This document shows positions 25,309-36,067 of a DNA stretch of 64,000 nt, in pieces. The translations under genes were made by a program, and so were the position numbers. Position 1 is the stretch's first letter. Every line of letters begins with the position of its first letter. The DNA is from Rhizobium bangladeshense. Lineage in GTDB: Bacteria > Pseudomonadota > Alphaproteobacteria > Rhizobiales > Rhizobiaceae. The notes under the pieces were generated by a model. The model was not told the DNA's origin. It searched no databases and worked only from the letters and a program-made list of their open reading frames with translations. The DNA is taken from positions 496,001 to 560,000 of the forward strand of contig NZ_LYPL01000001.1 in assembly GCF_001662075.1 (NCBI RefSeq), written 5' to 3'.

Positions 25309-26271
25309 ATGTCGCACAAGCCCGGCCGCGGCCGCATCTATTCTTCGATCACCGAGACCATCGGCAACACGCCGCTGGTGCGCTTCGACAAGCTGGCGCG
25401 GGAAAAGGGCGTGGTGGCCAACCTGATCGGCAAGCTCGAATTCTTCAACCCGATCGCCTCGGTCAAGGACCGCATCGGCGTGGCGATGATCGAAAGCCTA
25501 GAAGCGCAGGGCAGGATCACCCCCGGCAAGTCGGTGCTGATCGAGCCGACCTCCGGCAACACCGGCATCGCGCTCGCCTTTGCCGCCGCCGCCAAGGGCT
25601 ACCGGCTGATCCTCACCATGCCGGAAACCATGTCCGTCGAGCGCCGCAAAATGCTGGCGCTGCTCGGCGCCGAGCTGGTGCTGACCGAAGGCGCCAAGGG
25701 AATGAAAGGCGCGATCGCCAAGGCCGAAGAGCTGGCGGAATCGCTTCCCGACGCCATCATTCCGCAGCAGTTCGAAAACCCCGCCAATCCTGAAATCCAC
25801 CGTAAAACGACGGCCGAGGAAATCTGGAACGACACCGACGGCACGGTCGACATCGTCGTCTCCGGGATCGGCACCGGCGGCACGATCACCGGCGTCGGCC
25901 AGGTCCTGAAAAGCCATAAGCCCGAAATCCAGATGATCGCCGTCGAGCCCGCCGATTCCCCCATTCTCTCCGGCGGCAATCCCGGCCCGCACAAAATCCA
26001 GGGCATCGGCGCCGGTTTCGCACCGAAAATCCTCGACACCGGCATCTATGACGAAGTCGTCACCGTGACCAACGACGAGGCCTTCGAACAGGCTCGCCTG
26101 GTCGCAAGGCTGGAAGGTGTGCCGGTCGGCATCTCCTCGGGTGCGGCACTGACGGCGGCGATCAAGGTCGGCAGCCGTCCGGAAAATGCCGGCAAGAACA
26201 TCGTCGTGATCATCCCCTCCTTCGCCGAGCGTTATCTCTCGACGGCGCTGTTCGAGGGGCTGGGGAGCTAA
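25309..26271 (+). CDS. cysK: Cysteine synthase A (O-acetylserine sulfhydrylase)
   Basis: CysK makes cysteine from O-acetylserine and sulfide using pyridoxal phosphate. The 320-residue protein shows the PLP lysine in [12 protein letters not shown] (about residue 50), the substrate loop [12 protein letters not shown], the phosphate-binding [10 protein letters not shown] and the C-terminal [14 protein letters not shown] lies upstream of the ATG. Its 3' end overlaps by four bases the convergent HEPN-like gene, and its intrinsic terminator lies inside that gene. Confidence 0.95.
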   Translation: MSHKPGRGRIYSSITETIGNTPLVRFDKLAREKGVVANLIGKLEFFNPIASVKDRIGVAMIESLEAQGRITPGKSVLIEPTSGNTGIALAFAAAAKGYRLILTMPETMSVERRKMLALLGAELVLTEGAKGMKGAIAKAEELAESLPDAIIPQQFENPANPEIHRKTTAEEIWNDTDGTVDIVVSGIGTGGTITGVGQVLKSHKPEIQMIAVEPADSPILSGGNPGPHKIQGIGAGFAPKILDTGIYDEVVTVTNDEAFEQARLVARLEGVPVGISSGAALTAAIKVGSRPENAGKNIVVIIPSFAERYLSTALFEGLGS

Positions 26272-26882
26272 AGTGGGCTGTAGCCGAGTCTTTCGGCCGG
26301 CGCTTTGTCGTGCAGAATGTCGGGGCGCTTCAGCGCCCCTTCTTTTGTGCCGTCATCTGCATCCCAATCGAACTGTGACGAAAGTTCTATGGCAGTCCGC
26401 AATAACGATTGCCGATGTCCAGCTGAGCTCGTTGAATGCAGGTGTTTGCCAACCTTCGCCATGACTTCCGACAGCGTCGCGTTCAGTCGGTTCAGCGCAG
26501 TGTGCTCCCTCGTCCGCTCCGGAGCATAGCGCGATATGATATACTCACGTTTTGTTGTCATTGCCTCCAGATGCAGGGCGGTTTTCTTTCTCAGTTTAAG
26601 TTTGGCAACGAACATTGGCTCAGCGAGGTTGTGCATCCGTTTTCGTATTTCCTCGGGAGCAACGCCCTCATAGCGCAGGAAGGCATTTAGGTAGAGTTCA
26701 ATAGCGTGAATGGCGCACATTCGCGCCGGTGCGAGGGATAGTGCAATCTGCTTCCGACCCTCGTTGAACAGGAGTTTGGAAGCGTCAAAGTAGGCATTCG
26801 CCAAGTCTAGAACTTCCAAAGGATTGGCGTTTGAGCCCGGATATTCATTACTCATGGACATTCCCGGCAACAGGCTTTTCAT
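26268..26882 (-). CDS. HEPN-like helical protein, possibly acquired
   Basis: ATG 26882 is chosen because GGAGG stands six bases before it. That gives 204 residues. Residues ~20-110 form amphipathic helices resembling HEPN-type domains, including [20 protein letters not shown] and a R-x-R-M-H-N-L stretch like the HEPN R-x4-6-H pattern. HEPN proteins are often RNases in toxin-antitoxin or defence loci, but no partner nucleotidyltransferase is adjacent. Codon use is less GC-biased than in neighbours, and the last ~27 residues run through the cysK terminator, as expected if the gene was inserted and lost its own stop. The assignment is tentative. Confidence 0.5.
   Translation of the reverse strand: MKSLLPGMSMSNEYPGSNANPLEVLDLANAYFDASKLLFNEGRKQIALSLAPARMCAIHAIELYLNAFLRYEGVAPEEIRKRMHNLAEPMFVAKLKLRKKTALHLEAMTTKREYIISRYAPERTREHTALNRLNATLSEVMAKVGKHLHSTSSAGHRQSLLRTAIELSSQFDWDADDGTKEGALKRPDILHDKAPAERLGYSPL
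26322..26346 (+). terminator. Intrinsic terminator of cysK
   Basis: A perfect 7-bp GC stem (26322-26328 with 26333-26339), a TTCA loop and a following TTCTTTT tract lie about 50 bases past the cysK stop. The same bases encode codons near the 3' end of the opposite-strand gene. Confidence 0.8.
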
Positions 26883-27078
26883 CCGTCGCCTCCGACCGAC
26901 TATGTCGAACGGACCGACATCATTCTCGAAATTTTTCCAGCCGAAGCCAATATTGTAAATAGCGACGAAGTGAGGAGAGGCTCTTACCGCTAACGGATAA
27001 GCAACACAGCGCAACCGCGATCGGCAGATCGCTGGCGGCCTGACGACTAAAAGTTCAAAATAGCTGCGCGCATTCGCC

Positions 27079-28611
27079 CTAAGCCGCCGCCGTCAACCTC
27101 TCCCCCGCGATCCGGTAGGAGATCGCCTCAGCCAGATGCAGGCGGCCGACCGTCGGTTTGCCGTCGAGATCGGCGAGCGTGCGGGCGACCTTGAGGACGC
27201 GGTGGTAGCCGCGGGCGGAGAATTTCATTTTTTCGGCGGCGTCGCGCAGGAGCTGCAGGCCGCCGGCGTCGGGTTCGGCGAGTTTCTCGATCATCGCGGT
27301 GGAGCAGCGGGCATTTGTGCCGATGCCCTTGGCGCCGGCGGCCTCGAAGCGCTCCTGCTGGATCTCGCGGGCGCGGGCGACGCGGCGGGCGACATCGGCG
27401 CTCGCCTCGGCGGCCATCGGGCGGATCAGGTCGGCGGCGGAGACGGCCGGCACGTCGATGCGGATATCGATGCGGTCCATCAGCGGGCCGGAGATGCGGG
27501 CCTGGTAATCGCTCATGCAGCGCGGGCCGCGGGCGCAGGTGTGGCCGGGTTCACCGGCCATGCCGCAGCGGCAGGGGTTCATGGCGGCGATCAGCTGGAA
27601 TTTCGCCGGATAGGAGACGCGGTGATTGGCGCGGGCAATGACGCATTCGCCGCCTTCGAGCGGCTGGCGCAATGCGTCGAGCGCCTGCGGCGTGAATTCG
27701 GGAAATTCGTCGAGAAAGAGCACGCCGTGATGGGCGAGCGAGGCTTCGCCGGGGCGGGCGCGCAGACCGCCGCCGACGAGGGCGGCCATGGTGGCGGAAT
27801 GATGCGGCGTGCGGAAGGGGCGGCGATCGGACAGCTTGCCGCCGGAAAGCTCACCTGCGATCGAATGGACCATCGACACCTCGAGCAGCTCGGCCGCCGA
27901 AAGCGGCGGCAGGATCGACGGCAGCCGGGCCGCCAGCATCGATTTGCCGGAGCCGGGAGGGCCGACCATCAGCAGATTGTGGCCGCCGGCCGCCGCTACT
28001 TCGAGCGCACGCTTGGCGCTTTCCTGGCCCTTGATCTCGGCGAGATCCGGCAGGTTGGCGGCATTGGCGCGGATCGACGCCTCCGGCCGCGACAGGACCT
28101 GGGTGCCGCGGAAATGATTGGCAAGGGCGATCAGGCTGCGGGGAGCGAGGATATTGACCTCGGCGCCGGCCCAGGCGGCCTCGGCGCCGCTTTCAGCCGG
28201 GCAGATCAGCCCCTTGCCGAGTGCATTGGCGCCGATCGCGGCCGGCAACGCACCTGCGATGGCGGCGATGGTGCCGTCGAGATTGAGTTCGCCGACGACG
28301 ACATAATCCGACAGCGCATCGGCGGGAATGGCGCCAAGGGCCGCCATCAAGGCGAGCGCGATCGGCAGATCGAAATGCGAGCCCTCTTTCGGTAGGTCTG
28401 CCGGCGCCAGATTGACGGTCACCCGCTTGGCCGGCAGCGCCAGGCCGGAGGCGTGAAGGGCGGCCTGCACCCGCTCGCGACTTTCGGCCACCGCCTTGTC
28501 GGGCAGGCCGACGATCTGCATGCCGATCTTGCCGGGCGCGATCATGACCTGGACCTCGACCGGCACGCCTTCTATGCCCTGGAATGCCACCGTACTGACA
28601 CGCGCGACCAT
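27079..28611 (-). CDS. YifB family magnesium-chelatase-like AAA ATPase
   Basis: The 510-residue protein begins MVARVSTVAFQGIEG at 28611; an upstream in-frame start at 28701 would add unconserved residues. It has an N-terminal Lon-protease-like S5 fold (IVGLPDKAVAESRERVQAAL), the AAA core with Walker A VGPPGSGKSMLA and Walker B LFLDEFPEF, and a C-terminal Mg_chelatase_C region with FSARGYHRVLKVARTLADL. ComM, its best studied relative, is a branch-migration helicase in natural transformation. It ends the minus-strand gene row rsmI-yraN-cupin-gshB-yifB. Confidence 0.92.
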   Translation of the reverse strand: MVARVSTVAFQGIEGVPVEVQVMIAPGKIGMQIVGLPDKAVAESRERVQAALHASGLALPAKRVTVNLAPADLPKEGSHFDLPIALALMAALGAIPADALSDYVVVGELNLDGTIAAIAGALPAAIGANALGKGLICPAESGAEAAWAGAEVNILAPRSLIALANHFRGTQVLSRPEASIRANAANLPDLAEIKGQESAKRALEVAAAGGHNLLMVGPPGSGKSMLAARLPSILPPLSAAELLEVSMVHSIAGELSGGKLSDRRPFRTPHHSATMAALVGGGLRARPGEASLAHHGVLFLDEFPEFTPQALDALRQPLEGGECVIARANHRVSYPAKFQLIAAMNPCRCGMAGEPGHTCARGPRCMSDYQARISGPLMDRIDIRIDVPAVSAADLIRPMAAEASADVARRVARAREIQQERFEAAGAKGIGTNARCSTAMIEKLAEPDAGGLQLLRDAAEKMKFSARGYHRVLKVARTLADLDGKPTVGRLHLAEAISYRIAGERLTAAA

Positions 28612-28733
28612 ATGCCCATCCCCTGCCCGCAAACTCTTATACCGCCCGCAACCCTTCAGGGCCAGCGGTTGCAATCTGGCACGGAAGCGTGAATAAAACA
28701 AGAACGATCAAGGAACGTTTTCGGATATGAATG

Positions 28734-28757
28734 GTGACCGGGGTTGTACCCGGTCAC
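28734..28757 (-). terminator. Hairpin after gshB
   Basis: A perfect 9-bp stem (GTGACCGGG, 28734-28742, with CCCGGTCAC, 28749-28757) lies about 20 bases past the gshB stop, between gshB and yifB. There is no T tract on either side, so it may only attenuate or protect the gshB message. Confidence 0.5.
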
Positions 28758-28777
28758 AGCAGGCGTAGGGCTGAGCC

Positions 28778-29725
28778 TCAGCCGCGTTTGCGCTCGATCG
28801 CATCCCAGAGCAGGCTTGCTATATCGGCGCCGCCGAACTTTTTCACCTCGCGGATGCCGGTCGGCGACGTGACGTTGATCTCGGTCATGTAATCGCCGAT
28901 CACGTCGATGCCGACGAGCAGGAAGCCACGCTCCTTTAGCGCCGGGCCGATGCGTTCGCAGATTTCCTTTTCGCGCAGCGTCAGTTCGGTCGCCTCGGCG
29001 CGGCCGCCGACATGCATGTTGGAGCGGCTGTCATGCTCGGCCGGCACGCGATTGATGGCGCCGGCGAATTCGCCGTCGACCAAGATAATGCGCTTGTCGC
29101 CCTTGCGCACGTCGGGCAGATATTGCTGGGCGATGAAGGGCTCGCGGAACATCTGGCCGAACATCTCCAGCAGCGAGGAGAGATTGCGGTCGTCGCGGGT
29201 CGAATGGAAGACGCCGGCGCCGCCATTGCCGTAGAGTGGCTTCAGGATGATGTCGCCCATCTCGTCGCGGAAGCGGCGGATTTCGGCCGGGTCCTTGGTG
29301 ATCAGCGTCTTCGGCATCAGGTCGGAAAATTCGGTGACGAAGATCTTCTCCGGCGAATTGCGCACCCAGGCCGGATCATTGACGACGAGCGTCTTCGGGT
29401 GGATGCGCTCGAGCAGATGCGTCGAGGTGATATAGGCCATGTCGAATGGCGGATCCTGGCGCAGCAGCACGACATCCATGCTGGAGAGATCGACGCGCTC
29501 GGGCGCGCCGAGTTCGAAATGATCACCCTTGACGTCGCGCAGCAGCATCGGCTCGACGCTGGCAAAGAGCTTGCCGTCGCGGAAGCTCAGGCGGTCGGGG
29601 GTGTAATGGAAGAGCCGGTAGCCGCGCGCCTGGGCTTCCAGGCTCATGGCGAAGGTGGAATCACCTGCGATATTGATGCCGGCGACATGATCCATCTGGA
29701 CCGCTACATTGGTGATCTTGGCCAT
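28778..29725 (-). CDS. gshB: Glutathione synthetase
   Basis: GshB joins gamma-glutamylcysteine and glycine with ATP in the cytoplasm. The 315-residue ATP-grasp protein has the N-terminal fold [19 protein letters not shown], the lid [10 protein letters not shown] (about residue 165), the [17 protein letters not shown] strand and the metal-binding [14 protein letters not shown] at about 285. This is the prokaryotic type, unrelated to the eukaryotic enzyme. Its place after rsmI-yraN is a frequent order in alphaproteobacteria. Confidence 0.95.
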   Translation of the reverse strand: MAKITNVAVQMDHVAGINIAGDSTFAMSLEAQARGYRLFHYTPDRLSFRDGKLFASVEPMLLRDVKGDHFELGAPERVDLSSMDVVLLRQDPPFDMAYITSTHLLERIHPKTLVVNDPAWVRNSPEKIFVTEFSDLMPKTLITKDPAEIRRFRDEMGDIILKPLYGNGGAGVFHSTRDDRNLSSLLEMFGQMFREPFIAQQYLPDVRKGDKRIILVDGEFAGAINRVPAEHDSRSNMHVGGRAEATELTLREKEICERIGPALKERGFLLVGIDVIGDYMTEINVTSPTGIREVKKFGGADIASLLWDAIERKRG

Positions 29726-29810
29726 TTCCGTCCCTCGCTGAATGCCGGACAGATGTAGGTCGGCCCGGTATCAAACGCAACGGTCAATCAAGGCTTGCCG
29801 CCGCCGGTGG

Positions 29811-30314
29811 TCAGGCGGCGATCCCCTGGTTGCCGTTGTTGCGCAGCAGGTTGCGCAGGCGATAGGCTATCGCCAGGGGCTTCGGGAACGGCTTGCGCAG
29901 GAAGGCGACCTTGCGGACGTAATTGTCGACCCGCCAGCTTGCCCAGGTTCCGCCGGCGAAAAAGGCGACGTCGCCGGCGCATAGGGTTCGTTCGGTGCCG
30001 TCCTCGGCGGTGATATGAACTTCGCCTTCGAGGATCATCACCGTCTCGTCCCAGCCGAAATACCAGCGGAATTCGCCTGATGTGCAGTCCCAGATCGCCG
30101 TCAGCGAGGCCTCGTCATGGCCGCGCGAATGTTCGGCGGTGCGCGCCTCAGGATTGCCGCTGACGATCCAGTCCGGATTGATCGGCGTGGATTTGAGCGG
30201 CAGCAGGTCGCTTGCATGGGCGATGAAGGATTTCCCGGCCGGCTTCGCCACGGCATAAGGCACCGAACGCACAGCCATGGCGACCGCACTTGCAAACATC
30301 AGCTTCCAGGCCAT
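29811..30314 (-). CDS. Cupin domain protein (Cupin_3-like) with N-terminal membrane or signal segment
   Basis: ATG 30314 follows a run of G (GGGGGG) as ribosome site; the longer TTG start is less likely. The 167-residue product has a short hydrophobic N-terminus (MFASAVAMAVRSVPYAVA) and a single cupin barrel, seen in FRWYFGWDETVMILEGEVHI and GDVAFFAGGTWASWRVD. The usual metal-binding His residues are not conserved here (Glu and Trp instead), as in the ureidoglycine-aminohydrolase-like Cupin_3 group. It sits between yraN and gshB on the same strand. Function unknown. Confidence 0.75.
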   Translation of the reverse strand: MAWKLMFASAVAMAVRSVPYAVAKPAGKSFIAHASDLLPLKSTPINPDWIVSGNPEARTAEHSRGHDEASLTAIWDCTSGEFRWYFGWDETVMILEGEVHITAEDGTERTLCAGDVAFFAGGTWASWRVDNYVRKVAFLRKPFPKPLAIAYRLRNLLRNNGNQGIAA

Positions 30315-30428
30315 GAAACAACCCCCCAATCATTACCCCTACGGCGATGCCATAGCAGAGAGTCGTAAGAAGCTTGTTCAAACCGGAACTAAAATTTTAA
30401 CGATCCGAAAGCGCCGGACCGGGAATGA

Positions 30429-30786
30429 CTAAAAAGCGTCCGGAAAATGGCGCGGCAAGCGGCCGGGCGTGACCGCGACGATATCATAGCGCTGGGAAAG
30501 ACGGGCCTGATCCGCCTGGCGGGCGAGCCAGAGATCGCTTGCCGCCCGTATCCGCTTCTGCGCGGCGGCGGAGACGGCGTCGACGGCCGCCGCCTCGCCA
30601 TGGCGGGCCTTGACCTCGACGAAGACGGCGAGATCGCCCTTGCGGGCGACGATATCGATCTCGCCGAGCCGGGTTCGGTGACGCAGCGCCAGGATGCGAT
30701 AGCCTTTCAACATCAGGAAGATGGCCGCGGCATATTCCGACATCAGGCCGCGGCGCAGCGCCTTCCTTCTGATGGCGGTGAGGTCG

Positions 30787-30797
<11 letters not shown>
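30429..30797 (-). CDS. yraN: YraN family endonuclease-like protein (UPF0102)
   Basis: This 122-residue protein has the restriction-endonuclease-like core of UPF0102: LRHRTRLGEIDIVARKGDLA followed by VFVEVKAR, with G-E-I-D and E-V-K as the metal-binding residues at ~45-65. A possible role is DNA processing linked to recombination, but it is unproven. It overlaps the rsmI end by 11 bases, so the two are co-translated, the usual arrangement in many bacteria. Confidence 0.9.
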
Positions 30798-31704
<907 letters not shown>

Positions 31705-31965
31705 GCCGTTTGCTTTCGTCCCGCCGTCATCGAACCTCTATGGGGGAACCTTTATGGGCGAGCCGCACCGCTTCGGCAAGGGTTCGGATTTCTGTGAGGA
31801 TTGCTCCGGAAAACCTGAAATGCGGGCCTCCCGGCGCCCATGCCTCTTGCAAACCGGTGCTGAAGTCTGCCATTTTGCCCGTCCACTCCCCCGACCTCAA
31901 TCGGGAAAGCATTCTTCGGGTGCTCGATGCGCCCGGACAGTCACGGTCGAAAGCGGTAGCATCCC

Positions 31966-33084
31966 ATGCGTATTACTATTGAGCGGTCAAACCTGTTGAA
32001 ATCGCTGAACCACGTCCACCGCGTGGTCGAACGTCGCAATACGATCCCGATCCTGTCCAACGTACTGCTCAAGGCCGACGGCCAGAACCTCGACATGAAG
32101 GCGACCGACCTCGACCTCGAGATCACCGAGGCGACGCCGGCCAGTGTCGAGCAGGCCGGCGCTACCACCGTTCCCGCCCATCTTCTCTACGATATCGTGC
32201 GCAAGCTTTCCGACGGCTCGGAAGTGCTGCTGGCGACCAGCACCGACGGCGGCTCGATGACCGTGCAGTCCGGCCGTTCGAAATTCTCGCTGCAGTGCCT
32301 GCCGGAATCCGATTTCCCGGACCTGACCGCCGGCACCTTCACCCATTCCTTCAAGCTGAAGGCGACCGATCTGAAGATGCTGATCGACCGCACGCAGTTT
32401 GCCATCTCGACTGAGGAGACACGCTATTACCTTAACGGCATCTTCTTCCACACGATCGAGAGCAATGGCGAGCTGAAGCTCAGGGCAGTCGCGACCGACG
32501 GCCACCGGCTGGCGCGCGCCGATGTCAACGCGCCCCCGGGCTCCGAGGGCATGCCGGGCATCATTATTCCGCGCAAGACGGTCGGCGAGTTGCAGAAGCT
32601 GGTCGACAATCCGGAAGCGATCGTCACGGTCGAGGTTTCCGACGCCAAGATCCGCATGACGATCGGCTCGATCGTCCTGACCTCGAAACTGATCGACGGC
32701 ACTTTCCCTGACTACCAGCGCGTCATCCCGACCGGCAACGACAAGGAAATGCGCGTCGACTGCACGAGCTTCGCCCAGGCCGTCGACCGCGTCTCGACCA
32801 TCTCGTCCGAGCGCGGGCGCGCCGTGAAGCTGGCGCTGTCCGAGGGACAGCTGATGCTGACCGTCAACAATCCCGATTCCGGCAGCGCCACGGAAGAAGT
32901 CGCCGTCGGCTACGACACGGATTCGATGGAAATCGGCTTTAATGCCAAATACTTGCTCGACATCACCGCGCAGCTTTCCGGCGAGGAAGCGATCTTCCTG
33001 CTCGCCGATGCCGGCTCGCCGACGCTGATCCGCGACACGGCCGGCGACGATGCGCTTTACGTGCTGATGCCGATGCGCGTCTGA
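31966..33084 (+). CDS. dnaN: DNA polymerase III beta subunit (sliding clamp)
   Basis: The 372-residue clamp subunit forms the dimeric ring that tethers DNA polymerase III. The start MRITIERSNLLKSLNHVHRV and the three similar domains (residues ~1-120, 125-245, 250-372) fit the family. NTIPILSNVLLKA, ATDGHRLARAD and the C-terminal PMRV are conserved landmarks; the C-terminus is part of the protein-binding cleft. It stands away from dnaA and gyrB, which is normal in rhizobia. Confidence 0.96.
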   Translation: MRITIERSNLLKSLNHVHRVVERRNTIPILSNVLLKADGQNLDMKATDLDLEITEATPASVEQAGATTVPAHLLYDIVRKLSDGSEVLLATSTDGGSMTVQSGRSKFSLQCLPESDFPDLTAGTFTHSFKLKATDLKMLIDRTQFAISTEETRYYLNGIFFHTIESNGELKLRAVATDGHRLARADVNAPPGSEGMPGIIIPRKTVGELQKLVDNPEAIVTVEVSDAKIRMTIGSIVLTSKLIDGTFPDYQRVIPTGNDKEMRVDCTSFAQAVDRVSTISSERGRAVKLALSEGQLMLTVNNPDSGSATEEVAVGYDTDSMEIGFNAKYLLDITAQLSGEEAIFLLADAGSPTLIRDTAGDDALYVLMPMRV

Positions 33085-33141
33085 CGGGAACGAAGGCCGC
33101 CTGCCGTTGTTTTCCTCCTGTCAAAACGGGAGGATCTCCTG

Positions 33142-34050
33142 ATGAAAAAGACGGGAACTGTGCGCATCGGCATATCCGGCTGGACCTATGCGCCCTGGCG
33201 CGGCCAGTTCTATCCGGAAGATCTGCCGCAGAAGCAGGAGCTTTCTTACGCCGCCCGCCACTTCCCGTCGATCGAGATCAACGGCACCTTCTACAGTCTG
33301 CAGCGGTCCGAAAGCTTTGGCCGCTGGCGGGACGAAACTCCCGACGATTTCGTCTTCGCTGTCAAAGGCCCGCGCTTCATCACCCATATGCTGCGGCTCA
33401 GGGATATCGAAACGGCGCTCGCCAATTTCATCGCCTCCGGCCTGCTGCGGCTCGGCCCCAAGCTCGGGCCGATCCTCTGGCAGTTCCCGCCGAATATGTC
33501 CTTCAATCCCGATCTGTTCGAAAATTTCCTGTCGCTGCTGCCGCGCGACGGGGAAGAAGCGACAGCGCTCGCCAAGCGTCATGACGGGCACGTCAAGGGA
33601 CGCGCCTGGCTCAAGAGCGATGAGCGCCAGCCGATCCGCCACGCCCTCGAGATTCGCCACGACAGCTTCCGCTCGCCCTCCTTCATCGACATGCTCAGGC
33701 GACATAACGCCGCCCTCGTCTGCGCCGACACGGTGGAATGGCCGCTGTTGATGGACATCACCGCCGACTTCCTCTATTGCCGCCTGCATGGTTCCGAACA
33801 GCTTTATGTCAGCGGCTATGAGGATGAAGCGCTCGATCTGTGGGCAGAGCGCGTCCGTGTCTGGGCACAGGGCGGAGAACCTGAGAATGCGACGCGGGTG
33901 CTTGCGCCCCTGCCGTCGCGCAAGAAGGGCCGCGACGTCTATCTTTATTTCGACAATACCGACAAGAAGCTGCGCGCACCCGTCGACGCCGCTCACCTCA
34001 GCGAAAGGCTTGCCGATCTCATGCCTCGTTCCGACCGAACGGCGGCATGA
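33142..34050 (+). CDS. DUF72 family protein (YecE-like)
   Basis: The 302-residue TIM-barrel-like protein carries the DUF72 landmarks: GISGWTYAPWRGQFYPEDLP at residues ~10-29, EINGTFYSLQ at ~48, GPILWQFPPN at ~112, and FLYCRLHGSE plus VYLYFDNT near the end. The biochemical role of DUF72 is not established. GGAGG precedes the ATG and could pair with an upstream CCTCC (33113-33140 region). It follows dnaN by 57 bases. Confidence 0.88.
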   Translation: MKKTGTVRIGISGWTYAPWRGQFYPEDLPQKQELSYAARHFPSIEINGTFYSLQRSESFGRWRDETPDDFVFAVKGPRFITHMLRLRDIETALANFIASGLLRLGPKLGPILWQFPPNMSFNPDLFENFLSLLPRDGEEATALAKRHDGHVKGRAWLKSDERQPIRHALEIRHDSFRSPSFIDMLRRHNAALVCADTVEWPLLMDITADFLYCRLHGSEQLYVSGYEDEALDLWAERVRVWAQGGEPENATRVLAPLPSRKKGRDVYLYFDNTDKKLRAPVDAAHLSERLADLMPRSDRTAA

Positions 34051-34148
34051 GCTGTTGATGCCGATGTCCTCGTTGCGAAAATCCTTGTCGCGGGAGCGAC
34101 AACCAGCATATTAACACAGTCGATCAACGTGCGGATGGGTGGAGAAAA

Positions 34149-34748
34149 ATGCGCTTAAGGGTCAAGGTGAAGGAACATTTCGGGAAGAGATTCGATGAGG
34201 AAATCCGCTTCTTCCGCGGCATGATGCAGGGGCCGAAGACGGTGGGCTCGATCGTGCCGACCTCCTCGATCACCGCCAAGCGCATGGCCAGCGTCATCGA
34301 TATGCATTCGGGGCTGCCGGTCCTCGAACTCGGTCCCGGCACAGGCGCCATCACCAAAGCGATCCTCGGCCGCGGCGTGAAGCCGGACAATCTGGTGGCG
34401 ATCGAATATTCGACGGACTTCCACCAGCATCTGCTGCGAACCTATCCCGGCGTGCACTTCATCAACGGCGACGCCTTCGATCTCCAGACGACGCTTGGCG
34501 CCTTCGCCGACCAGACGTTCGATTGCGTCATCTCCTGCATTCCGATGCTGAACTTTCCGATGGCGATGCGCGTCGCGCTGCTGGAAAGCTTGCTCGACCG
34601 CCTGCCGCCCGGCCGGCCGGTGGTGCAGATCTCCTATGGCGCGATCTCGCCGATCGCCGCCAATCCCGATCGCTACCATATTCAGCATTTCGACTTCGTC
34701 ATGCGCAACATTCCGCCGGCGCAGCTCTGGATCTATAAGCGCGGCTGA
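34149..34748 (+). CDS. pmtA: Phospholipid N-methyltransferase (PmtA type)
   Basis: PmtA converts phosphatidylethanolamine to phosphatidylcholine by three SAM-dependent methylations at the inner membrane; the lipid matters for rhizobial symbiosis. The 199-residue size and the opening VKEHFGKRFDEEIRFFRG with VGSIVPTSSITAKRMASVID are close to the Sinorhizobium type enzyme. The SAM motif is LELGPGTGAITKAIL (about residue 61). Another SAM-fold methyltransferase, such as a KsgA-like enzyme, is less likely given the IVPTSS helix. Confidence 0.87.
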   Translation: MRLRVKVKEHFGKRFDEEIRFFRGMMQGPKTVGSIVPTSSITAKRMASVIDMHSGLPVLELGPGTGAITKAILGRGVKPDNLVAIEYSTDFHQHLLRTYPGVHFINGDAFDLQTTLGAFADQTFDCVISCIPMLNFPMAMRVALLESLLDRLPPGRPVVQISYGAISPIAANPDRYHIQHFDFVMRNIPPAQLWIYKRG

Positions 34749-34749
34749 G

Positions 34750-35331
34750 ATGTTCGGGCTCTATATCACCCATCCGCAGGTCAGTATCGATCCGAACGTG
34801 CCGGTGCCGAAATGGGGGCTTTCCGATGTCGGCGCGGCGCGTGCCCGCAAAGCGGCCGAGAGCGGCTGGGCCAGGCAATTGCGGCGCATTGTCTCCAGCG
34901 ACGAGACGAAGGCGATCGAGACGGCCGAAATCCTGGCGGAAGCCTCCGGCGTGAGGATCGAAATCGTCCACGGCATGGATGAGAACGACCGTTCGGCCAC
35001 CGGCTTCCTGCCGCCGCCGCAATTCGAGGAGGCGGCCAACTGGTTTTTTGCGCATCCGGAAGAAAGCTTCAAAGGCTGGGAGCGTGCCGTCGATGCGCAG
35101 GCCCGAATCGTCGAAGCGGTGAATACGGTTCTCGCCACGCATGATCCGACTGCGCCCATTGCCTTCGTCGGTCATGGCGGCGTCGGCACACTGCTCAAAT
35201 GCCATCTGGCGGGGAGGCTGATCGGCCGCGACCACGATCAGCCGCCTGGCGGCGGAAATCTCTATGCTTTCGGCCTTGCAGACCGCCGCTTATCATGCGA
35301 CTGGACACCCATCGAAGACTGGCGGGGGTGA
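34750..35331 (+). CDS. Histidine phosphatase superfamily protein, SixA/PGAM-like, atypical
   Basis: The ATG lies one base after the pmtA stop; 193 residues. The family fold is seen in LSDVGAARARKAA, IVSSDETKAIETAEILAEAS and FVGHGGVGTLLKCHL (the second His). The N-terminal RHG motif, whose His is phosphorylated in the enzyme, reads ITHPQ here, so His remains but the flanking Arg and Gly do not. The second conserved Arg is Lys in DETKAIET. Activity may be altered. It is probably co-transcribed with pmtA and pyrF. Confidence 0.8.
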   Translation: MFGLYITHPQVSIDPNVPVPKWGLSDVGAARARKAAESGWARQLRRIVSSDETKAIETAEILAEASGVRIEIVHGMDENDRSATGFLPPPQFEEAANWFFAHPEESFKGWERAVDAQARIVEAVNTVLATHDPTAPIAFVGHGGVGTLLKCHLAGRLIGRDHDQPPGGGNLYAFGLADRRLSCDWTPIEDWRG

Positions 35332-35337
35332 GTTGCA

Positions 35338-36045
35338 ATGGACGCACGCGAGCGGTTGATCGTCGGCCTTGATGTTCCGACGGTCGGTGAGGCGGAAAAA
35401 CTGGTTTCCACGCTCGGCGACGACATTCTCTTTTACAAGATCGGCTATCAGCTGGTTTTTGCCGGCGGGCTGGAATTCGCCCGTGATCTTGCCGCAAGCG
35501 GCAAGAAGATCTTTCTCGACATGAAGCTGCTCGACATCGACAACACTGTCGCCTCGGGCGTCGAAAACATCGCCAGAATGGGCATGTCGATGCTGACGTT
35601 GCATGCTTATCCCAAAGCAATGAAGGCGGCAGTCGAGGCTGCGGCCGGCTCCGGCCTCTGCCTGCTCGGCGTGACGGTACTGACCTCGATGGATGCCGAC
35701 GATCTTGCCGATGCCGGCTACAACCAGGATCCGCACAGCCTGGTCTTACGCCGCGCCGCACAGGCGCGCGCGGCCGGCATGGGTGGTATCGTCTGCTCGG
35801 CGGCGGAGGCGGCCGAAGTGCGCGAGGTCCTCGGACCTGATATGGCGATCGTCACCCCCGGCATTCGCCCGGCCGGCAGCGACCATGGCGACCAGAAGCG
35901 GGTGATGACGCCTTTCGACGCATTGAAGGCGGGGGCGACCCACCTCGTTGTCGCCCGTCCGATCGTCAAAGCCCCTGATCCCCAGCATGCCGCCCGCGCC
36001 GTCCTCAACGAAATGGTGGGCGCGCTCTGGCCGGCAAACCGCTGA
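35338..36045 (+). CDS. pyrF: Orotidine 5'-phosphate decarboxylase
   Basis: PyrF makes UMP, the last step of de novo pyrimidine synthesis. The 235-residue TIM-barrel protein shows [25 protein letters not shown] and the catalytic cluster [16 protein letters not shown] (Asp-Lys-Asp-x-x-Asp). The phosphate loop is [20 protein letters not shown], and LVVARPIV is near the end. It follows the phosphatase-like gene by 6 bases and precedes a DUF1330 gene by 22 bases, a likely operon. Confidence 0.95.
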   Translation: MDARERLIVGLDVPTVGEAEKLVSTLGDDILFYKIGYQLVFAGGLEFARDLAASGKKIFLDMKLLDIDNTVASGVENIARMGMSMLTLHAYPKAMKAAVEAAAGSGLCLLGVTVLTSMDADDLADAGYNQDPHSLVLRRAAQARAAGMGGIVCSAAEAAEVREVLGPDMAIVTPGIRPAGSDHGDQKRVMTPFDALKAGATHLVVARPIVKAPDPQHAARAVLNEMVGALWPANR

Positions 36046-36067
36046 CGAGAACCAAAGGGAGAAGATC

